The notes under the pieces are model-generated. The model made no database searches. It was not told where the DNA came from and worked only from the letters and a program-made list of their open reading frames with translations. A program made the translations under genes and the position numbers. Below, piece by piece: positions 55,188 through 64,000 of a DNA stretch of 64,000 bases. Numbering within the stretch: position 1 is the first letter of the stretch; every line of letters starts with the position of its first letter. The stretch covers positions 56,691,633-56,755,632 of the forward strand of contig CM031618.1 in NCBI GenBank assembly GCA_018398815.1, written 5' to 3'. The DNA is from Conus ventricosus (Eukaryota > Mollusca > Gastropoda > Neogastropoda > Conidae).

Positions 55188-55570
55188 ATTTCAAACTACT
55201 TTCTTTCCCTTCAAAATCTTAAATGTTCTCTGTAATACTCTGAAGACGTAAGGAAACGGGATATATATATAATCACACAACGTGGGTTTGGCGTAATTAT
55301 AGTCACAGTAACATCCTTGGTTAAAGCGACTATTTACCATGATTCTCCTACAACGTTCTCCAAATTTTCATCATTTGCTCAGTTTATTTATCAGTTTACT
55401 TACCAGACTAAAGATTTTCCACTTCCTTCCCATTTCAACATATCATCCTTAGTTCCTCTAGTTTATGCACTTGATGAATAAGCAAAGTGTAGGAGCGATA
55501 ACAATTTGACAACAAGAGCCAAAACCGTAAACCTTGGTCAGGAAATACATTGACTTGGACTTCAAATATA

Positions 55571-57290
55571 CGTAAGTAGGTAGGTAGGTAGGTAAGTAGG
55601 AGCTATTATAGCCTCGCGGCTTTCATGTGCTCCATCAATTGAAGTGTCAGTACTTTTCCCAGTGTTTAGCGCAGCGTGATTACAGTTGCATATAATTTTG
55701 TATAAATTGGGATGAGAATAATTTCAGTCATCAAAATCATATACTATATCTTTGAAATTTGCATCTACATCAAGGAGGCTCTTAAACTGCTGATATTGTT
55801 AGTTAGTTTGATGTAACTCGGAAGAGAATTCCACCTGCCTACTACTCTATTAGCAAATGAATTTCTCCTCAGATTAGTGCGAGAATATTGAACAAATAAT
55901 TTGCCAGCATTGCCTCTTGTGATGTTAGATTTGCTTAACTGGAATAGTGAGTTGAAATCGATGTCATCAACATGGTGGAATATCTTGTAGGTTTGAATCA
56001 GGTCACCCCTCACCCTCCTGGCCTTCAGGGATGTTAATCCAAAATATCTAAGTCTTTCACCATAAGGCATATTTTTGCATTCTGGCAGTATTTTGGTCGC
56101 TCTTCTTTGAACCTTTTCTATTGATGAGGATTGCCTTTTAAGTAAAGGGTACCAGATGACATTACCGTATTCCACATGTGGTCGGATGAGTGATTTGTAT
56201 AGCTTTATAAACATATCTTTGTCAATGAACGAGAAAGATCGTCTTATCAACCCAATCATTTGGTTGGCTTTACTAATAGCTTTCTGTATGTGTGGGTCAA
56301 AACTAAGATCACAATCAAATATAACTCCAAGGTCCTTTTCCTCTACACATTTTTGGATCATTTGATTTGAATCACCCATTTTCATTGTGTAATCATTTTG
56401 GGGGTTCTTCTTACCAATGTGCAGCACTTTACATTTTTGAACATTGAAATACAGGTTCCATTTGTGAGACCAATCCTGCACATTGTTAAGGTCCTTTGAA
56501 TGACAGAGTGATTACTTGAATCCCCGTAAATCTTTGTATCATCGGCAAAAATCTTACATGTATTTGTTATGACATCCGGTAAGTCATTTATGAATATCGT
56601 AAAAAGGACCGGGCCCAAGATGCTCCCTGTGGAATACCACTCAAAACTGGTTTGTCTGAAGAGTATACTGACCCCACCCTCACTCTTTGTCTTCTGTCAG
56701 TCAGGAAGTCTGTAATCCAGTCAAGAAGAGATCCATGAATTCCATAATTCTGTAACTTAATCAATAGTCTTTTGTGCGGTACAGAGTCGAAGGCTTTACG
56801 GAAGTCTAAATACACTATATCTATTGGTTTTTTGTCATCAGTAAGTACAGTTAAGTCGTCCATAACTTGAATCAGTTGTGTCATGCATGATCTTTTATTA
56901 CGGAAGCCATGTTGACAGTCCGCAAAGAGTTTAAAATCATTAAAATATGATACTATGACATCCCTTACAATTGACTCTAGCACTTTACACATTATGCAAG
57001 TGAGGCTGACCGGTCTGTAGTTACTCGGGTCTTGTTTGGAGCCTTTTTTGAATATGGCAACAACATCAGCAGATTTCCAGTCATCTGGGATCTTTCCTGT
57101 CTCTAAAGATTTATTAAACAAAATACTGAAGGGGATTGATAGTTCCTTACAAAGCTCTTTCAATATTTTAGCTGGAATTTTATCTGGTCCCTGAGCCTTC
57201 GCATACGTAATCGATGTATCTGGAAGCTCGCAAGTTTCGATGAGAACAGTTTGTTCCCAAGAAATTAAATCTGATTTTCGACCTGCAAAA
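55571..57290 (-). mobile_element. CR1/Jockey-group LINE fragment, 5' truncated
   Basis: The minus strand carries a reverse transcriptase and C-terminal region ending in a short (TACC)n tail at 55571-55600. The 5' end is lost at about 57290, where TTTC repeats begin. It lies about 400 bp upstream of the PPIL3 start candidates, in antiparallel order with no visible regulatory role. Confidence 0.88.
55765..57280 (-). pseudogene. LINE reverse transcriptase with two frameshifts
   Basis: Reading from 57280 down: GPDKIPAKILKELCKELSIP, NYRPVSLTCIMCKVLE, IDIVYLDFRKAFDSVPHKRL (motif A), LSGIPQG (motif B), then a one-base loss at about 56620; LGPVLFTIFINDLPD and KIFADDTKIYGDS (motif C, FADD) follow, then a second one-base loss at about 56500; QDWSHKWNLYFNVQKCKVLH, LIRPHVEYGNVIW and VVGRWNSLPSYI close the frame. 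The three catalytic Asp positions are intact, so decay is recent. No endonuclease domain remains. Confidence 0.88.
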
Positions 57291-57293
57291 CGT

Positions 57294-57328
<35 letters not shown>

Positions 57329-57814
57329 TTCTTCTTCTTCTGCTTTTATTTTATTTTATTTCATTTCATTTTTTCTTTTTTTCTTTTTTTTTTTGGGGGG
57401 GGGGAGGGGGGTATTCAATACGAACCCCAAGGGACTAAACCCGGTCTGAGAACGACCCGGTGTCAATACGCCTGATCAGACGGACATAAATCTCATCATC
57501 TGTAAAAGTTTTGTTTTCCCGTACATTAGTCACGTTAGATAAATTGTAGGTGTCCACGATTATTCGACGAGACACCAATAGAAGTCTTACACAGTGATGA
57601 GGTTAGTTAGGGGGTCATATTAATAAAACACTCGTATTCAGAAGAAGCGAAATGAAAGTAGGCCTATGTGGTAATCATCGACTCGGAGCAACATTGCAAT
57701 ATTGTGGTGATGTCGTCCCACAGATCTGTACTGCCACACACAAATTCACACGTACACGCACTCGCGAACACACACACGCGCGAGCTCACAAATATGCGCG
57801 CGCGCGCGCACACA

Positions 57815-57858
<44 letters not shown>

Positions 57859-57949
57859 AAAACACACACACACACGTGCGCGCGCGTGCGTGTGTGTGTG
57901 TATGTGTGTGTGCATGGATGTGACAGTGTGTGTGTACGCATGGATGTGA

Positions 57950-57991
<42 letters not shown>

Positions 57992-58220
57992 TGTGTGTGT
58001 GTGTGTGCGTGTGTGCGTGCGCGCGCGCGCGCACGCGCGCATTTGTGTTTATCAGCCTGCCAGTATGCGCATCGATGAAAAGAGCATGGAAGGCGATGGT
58101 GGTGAGAATGGCTTTAATGGAATTTGTAACTTATCATGGAACATCCACCTAAGGTAAGGTATCGAACAGGTGTGGCATAAAACGTACACTTAAAGAGACA
58201 TGACACGGAGTATGCACCTA
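57291..58220. other. Microsatellite-rich intergenic DNA
   Basis: TTTC/TTC tracts (57297-57345), a G run (57394-57411), alternating (CG)n/(CA)n and (GT)n with GCGCGC cores at 57775-58045. Frames made of His-Thr or Cys-Val are artefacts. Confidence 0.85.
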
Positions 58221-58644
58221 CAGGTCATCTAGCATTGAAGTCATGGGCAAACAGCCTAGCGCTGTCACAGCAGGACAGCCATGCAATGTAGCCTGGCACT
58301 AGCACGTAGCACTTAAGCCATGGAGAAGTAGCCAGGTTAGCGCTAGCATGCAGCATTGAAAATATAGGGAAGAAGCTCAGCACCATCTTTAACATTAAAA
58401 CCAGGGGGAGGGAGGGAGGGAGGGGGGGGGGGGGGGAGCAGACTAGTGCCGTCGTAGCAGGAAAGCTGTGGGGAAGTAAATACCTTTGACCATCGCACTA
58501 TGAAAGCCACGTGGAAGCAGCAGAGTAGCAGCACAGCATGAAAGCGATGGGGAAGAAGCCTTACACTGGCACTGCATGTAAGCAGCCATGGAGAATTAGT
58601 CCAGTACCAGCATAGTATAGCTATTAACAAGTAATATTACAAGA
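58221..58644. repeat. Decayed minisatellite region
   Basis: Loosely repeated pieces such as AGCCATGGAGAAGTAGCC and AGCATGAAAGCGATGGGGAA occur every 40-80 bp and resemble the tidy array at 58832-58988. A G-rich run lies at 58405-58437. Confidence 0.6.
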
Positions 58645-58800
58645 AAAACTCCTGGCACAGTGCCAGACGAAAGAACAAACAAACACTACGCGTTGCGGCT
58701 TCTGGTCTTCTTCAGGCAACACCACCCATTTTCAAGACAATGAAAATGAAACACGAACCGACCGCCATCGCTTATCTCCTCAAATCGTGCGCAAAATGGA
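58645..58800 (-). repeat. Dispersed repeat with hammerhead-like core, copy 5 (diverged)
   Basis: On the minus strand it reads GAGATAAGCGAT, a TTTCATTTTCATTGTCTTG block, then TTGCCTGAAGAAGACC and CGCAACGCGTAGTGTTTG. Order and spacing match the other copies but the GAAA of the core is changed to GCAA. Confidence 0.55.
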
Positions 58801-58831
58801 TGTGACTAAGAAACAACCCAGCTCAAGCATA

Positions 58832-58988
58832 GCGTGAAAGCCGTTGAGAAGTAGCCTAACTCTAGTGTAACATGAAAGCCATTCATAAGTAGCCTAACTC
58901 CAGTGTAACATGAAAGCCATTCAGAAGTAGCCTAACTGTAGTGTAACATGAAAGCCATTCAGAAGTAGCCTAGCTGCAGTGTAACATG
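58832..58988. repeat. Minisatellite, about 38-bp unit, 4 copies
   Basis: Units contain GTAACATGAAAGCCATTCAG and AAGTAGCCTAACT. Confidence 0.9.
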
Positions 58989-61060
58989 GAATTTCATCGG
59001 TTGTATGTTTACTGTAACGATCTTCCAATCGTCAACACAGTACTCTAACTGACTGGGTGCAAACCATTTAATTCACAACTTCATGCGTTAAAAGCATTGC
59101 ATGCCGGTCTAGGCTATGTCATGTGCATAGAGCGACCCGGAAGGCGAACATGTAAGTAACACATCGCTACATGGTAGGCAGCTGCACAGCTATTTTCATG
59201 GCCTGCTTTATTTGTCAGAATCTATTTATCATGTCCGCAGGTAGTCACGGCAACGTGGATATGCACCGCAACTGCAGCAATCCGTAAAAGCTGCGGCTCA
59301 GGCGTGTTCGAACGTTTGAATTCAGTGAAGCAGCTGCATACCCCTCGCTGCGAATTTATCCAGTCGATCTGTTTCGCTGTCACTGTACATGCTGATCTTC
59401 GTCAGCCAAGCATTATTACAGCTACTGCCTTCAGCACTGTGAGGTTTTGTTTTTGGTTTCAGCGTGTGATCTGTGCATCTGGTGGATGACAGACAAAACA
59501 AGCAGAAGTAGCCCAATGAGCAGTGGTGCACAGTTAATCTGACAATGAATTGGTTTCAGTCCGTCAGTTTCTGTTAGTTGCACAGCTACGCGTTTTTAGT
59601 TGTAATATTGGGTGTGACAGGCTTAGGAATTTGAATTGGGATTGTAGCCAGATTGATAGGATGCAGAACTAGTTAATATTTTATGCACGCAAGCAGAGTG
59701 GCCCCACGGATGTTAAAACAAATAATTTTTCTATGTCTGTGAGTGGCCCCAGATTCCCCCCCCCCCCCCCCCTTTCTTTTTTCCTATCCCAACCCACTAT
59801 AAGCTGATGATCCAGGCAGTATTTTAACTAACTGTAGTGTTAGATCCGGAAACCCCCTTTTGTAGTGTCAGAATCTTCAGCTTGATGAAGGTGGACACTC
59901 AACGAAAGAAGAAGAAGAAGACAGCAAGATTTTCGCAAGTAAAATTTGAAAGCAGACCGGACATGCACGGCCGAATCGAGCTCGCGTAGTCGTGGTCGCT
60001 GTTCGCTCCAAGGGTGTGCTGGCAGCCAGTGACTTAATTGAAAGGTTTAAGGTAAGCGGTTTGCAAAAGGTATGAGGGCCTAGAACAACACAAAACGAAT
60101 GCAGTTAGCGATAAGTTTAATGCCTTTTTTGTTTCAATTTTTTCTTTCTTTTTTCTTTTTTTTTTTTTTTAACACGGTGAACTGACCGAGATTATGCCTT
60201 TGCCCCATGAACTTCGCTGGAGGCATGCGGGGTGGTCAAAAATGAAACCATACGGCGCGATTCAACCGAGATGTAGCGATTTGTCAGACATGCCTTGTAT
60301 TCGCGTCCAGAAGATTGACGATTCTCGAAAACATTTGCATGTAACATTTACAAGAGTCGCACTAGGCTATCTATCAGACAGTGCAAAAGAAATAAATAAG
60401 AACACAGCGGTTTTATGTGGAAGTTTCATTCTCCATTCTTTGACACGACGCGAGATCGGTGCAAGGGAAGGAACTCGCGTACATTTTTTTTTCTCCCATG
60501 TGGAAACATAACTTGGCTCCCTTGTTATTGTGTTGTTGTTTTTTTTCTTCTTCAAACAATATTTAGGGCATATCATTTTTAGAGTAAACCAAGAACAGAG
60601 CTAGTATAAGAATGAGTAAGTATGAATGAGTACTGGAGTACTGAGGGGGAGAGGGAGGAGAGAGTGGGAGGGGGAGGGGAGGGGAGGGGAGGATACAGGT
60701 AACAACATGAGTAGGCCAGCGGGCGTGGAACGGGGGTGGGGAGGGGGGGGGGGGGGGGGAGTGTTGTTGAATAAATTCTCCATCCCAGATAATTACAACA
60801 ACAAAAAAGAGAAGTGGGAGGCGGAGGGGTGGGGGTGGGGAAGGAGAGCTTGTGGTGGAAGTGAAATGCAGATGAAGAACAGATCACTATAATGCAAACG
60901 TAACAGCCACAGCCTTTATTGACAGCACATGAAAACGGTCTTGGCAAAGAAAGGGTAAGGGAGGTAGTCACGTAATATTTACATTGTGCCAGCCGTTGCT
61001 TCCCTTTCATTGTACTTTAAAAGATTCCTTTCATCGGAGAATTCTCGATTTACCCCCTTT
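58989..61060. other. Intergenic DNA without a supported gene
   Basis: There is no frame with family-like features. A 105-codon frame at 60194-60511 and a short open stretch ending at a GTAAGC donor (60052) were examined and rejected. G-rich runs lie at 60645-60770 and a poly-T run at 60161-60170. Confidence 0.6.
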
Positions 61061-61087
61061 TCTTTCGTTTTTACTCTTCTTTTCCTT

Positions 61088-61130
<43 letters not shown>

Positions 61131-61625
61131 TATAAACCTCTCTCGTTAAAATCCTCATCCCACTCCACTCTCTTCTACTCTCCCTTTTCTCCTCCCTACC
61201 TCCATTCTCTCTTCCCACCCTCTCTGACTCTCTCTCTCTCTGTAGTTTTTTTTGTTTGTTCTTTATCTCTCTCTTCTGTTTTACTCCCCTCTTCTCTTGT
61301 GTTTCTATACTTTCTTTCTTGTTCTGTTATCTCTCATTCTTTGGTCTCTGATCTTCTCTTCTTGAATGATCTGTCTATCTCTCTGTATGCCCTGCACAGC
61401 ATCTTTAACTGCTCTTGCTCTCTAAATCTTCTCCTCTGGTCTTAGATCAATCTCAATCATTCTTCTCTCTCTCTCTCTCTCTCTTCTTCTCTTCTCTCTC
61501 TTCTGTCTCTGTCTCTCTTCTCCCCTCTCCTCTTCTCTCTTTTCTCTTCTTTCTTCTTTCTTCTCTTCTTTGTCTCTTCCAGTATGTCTCCCGTCCCCGA
61601 GTCGTCTCTCTCTCTTCTCTCTCTT
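61061..61625. repeat. Pyrimidine-rich (CT)n tract, about 560 bp
   Basis: Nearly all-pyrimidine + strand with (CT)n cores at 61091-61127, 61221-61242 and 61463-61500. Frames of Ser-Leu repeats are artefacts. Confidence 0.93.

Positions 61626-64000
<2,375 letters not shown>

Noticed and set aside
59985..60052. Possible exon reading ARVVVVAVRSKGVLAASDLI before a GTAAGC donor
   Set aside because: An in-frame stop lies shortly upstream with no ATG, no acceptor was seen and no protein family is recognised.
60194..60511. 105-codon frame MPLPHELRW...
   Set aside because: No family resemblance, no splice or conservation support, and it lies in repeat-rich DNA; a real small gene cannot be excluded but is not supported.

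Overview
The window is nuclear DNA from a metazoan, most likely a mollusc and probably a gastropod. The placement rests on animal-type spliced genes, a tRNA-headed SINE, an I/Nimb-like LINE, piggyBac-like and hAT-like transposons and abundant minisatellites and (GT)n tracts. The genus cannot be read from the sequence. About 94% of the listed open frames are artefacts of simple repeats.

Two real genes are visible, arranged tail to tail. On the + strand is a cytosolic-type glutamine synthetase (GLUL) with coding exons at 6366-6538, 20304-20464, 20988-21134, 26951-27078, 28394-28593 and 29929-30217. On the - strand is a cyclophilin-like peptidyl-prolyl isomerase matching PPIL3, with exons at 52853-52779, 50480-50387, 48167-48100, 46498-46380 and 44145-44019. 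Its start codon probably sits in an upstream exon near 55.2-55.3 kb. All PPIL3 junctions are in phase and give a 161-residue product. GLUL has one missing base in exon 2 and several indels in exon 1.

Region by region: 1-2 kb is non-coding. From 1958 to 19551 there are two copies of a 3-6 kb segment. Copy A is 1958-8156. Copy B is 9118-10271 plus 16795-19551, split by a roughly 6.5 kb decayed I/Nimb-like LINE. The stretch from about 2.8 to 16.4 kb has a strange error spectrum: bases are replaced by their neighbours, lengthening homopolymers. This looks like poor consensus and it damages GLUL exon 1. From 20.3 to 30.2 kb GLUL exons alternate with hAT-like elements, a TTAA MITE and a 45-bp minisatellite. 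From 30.2 to 44 kb lies a gene-poor spacer with a nested transposon (a piggyBac-like element inside a hAT-like element) and a 2.25-kb, 49-bp satellite. From 44 to 55.3 kb is PPIL3, whose introns hold two SINEs, several minisatellites and a 220-bp palindrome. From 55.6 to 64 kb there is a broken CR1-type LINE followed by microsatellite-rich DNA with no convincing gene.

The most interesting signals are: (1) four hAT-like insertions that keep their ends plus only the N-terminal zinc-finger coding part of a transposase, three of them with intact terminal inverted repeats and 5-6 bp target duplications; (2) local tandem duplications that echo splice sites at several exon borders of both genes; (3) a dispersed family with a hammerhead-like core, one copy forming a long palindrome; and (4) the nested transposon.
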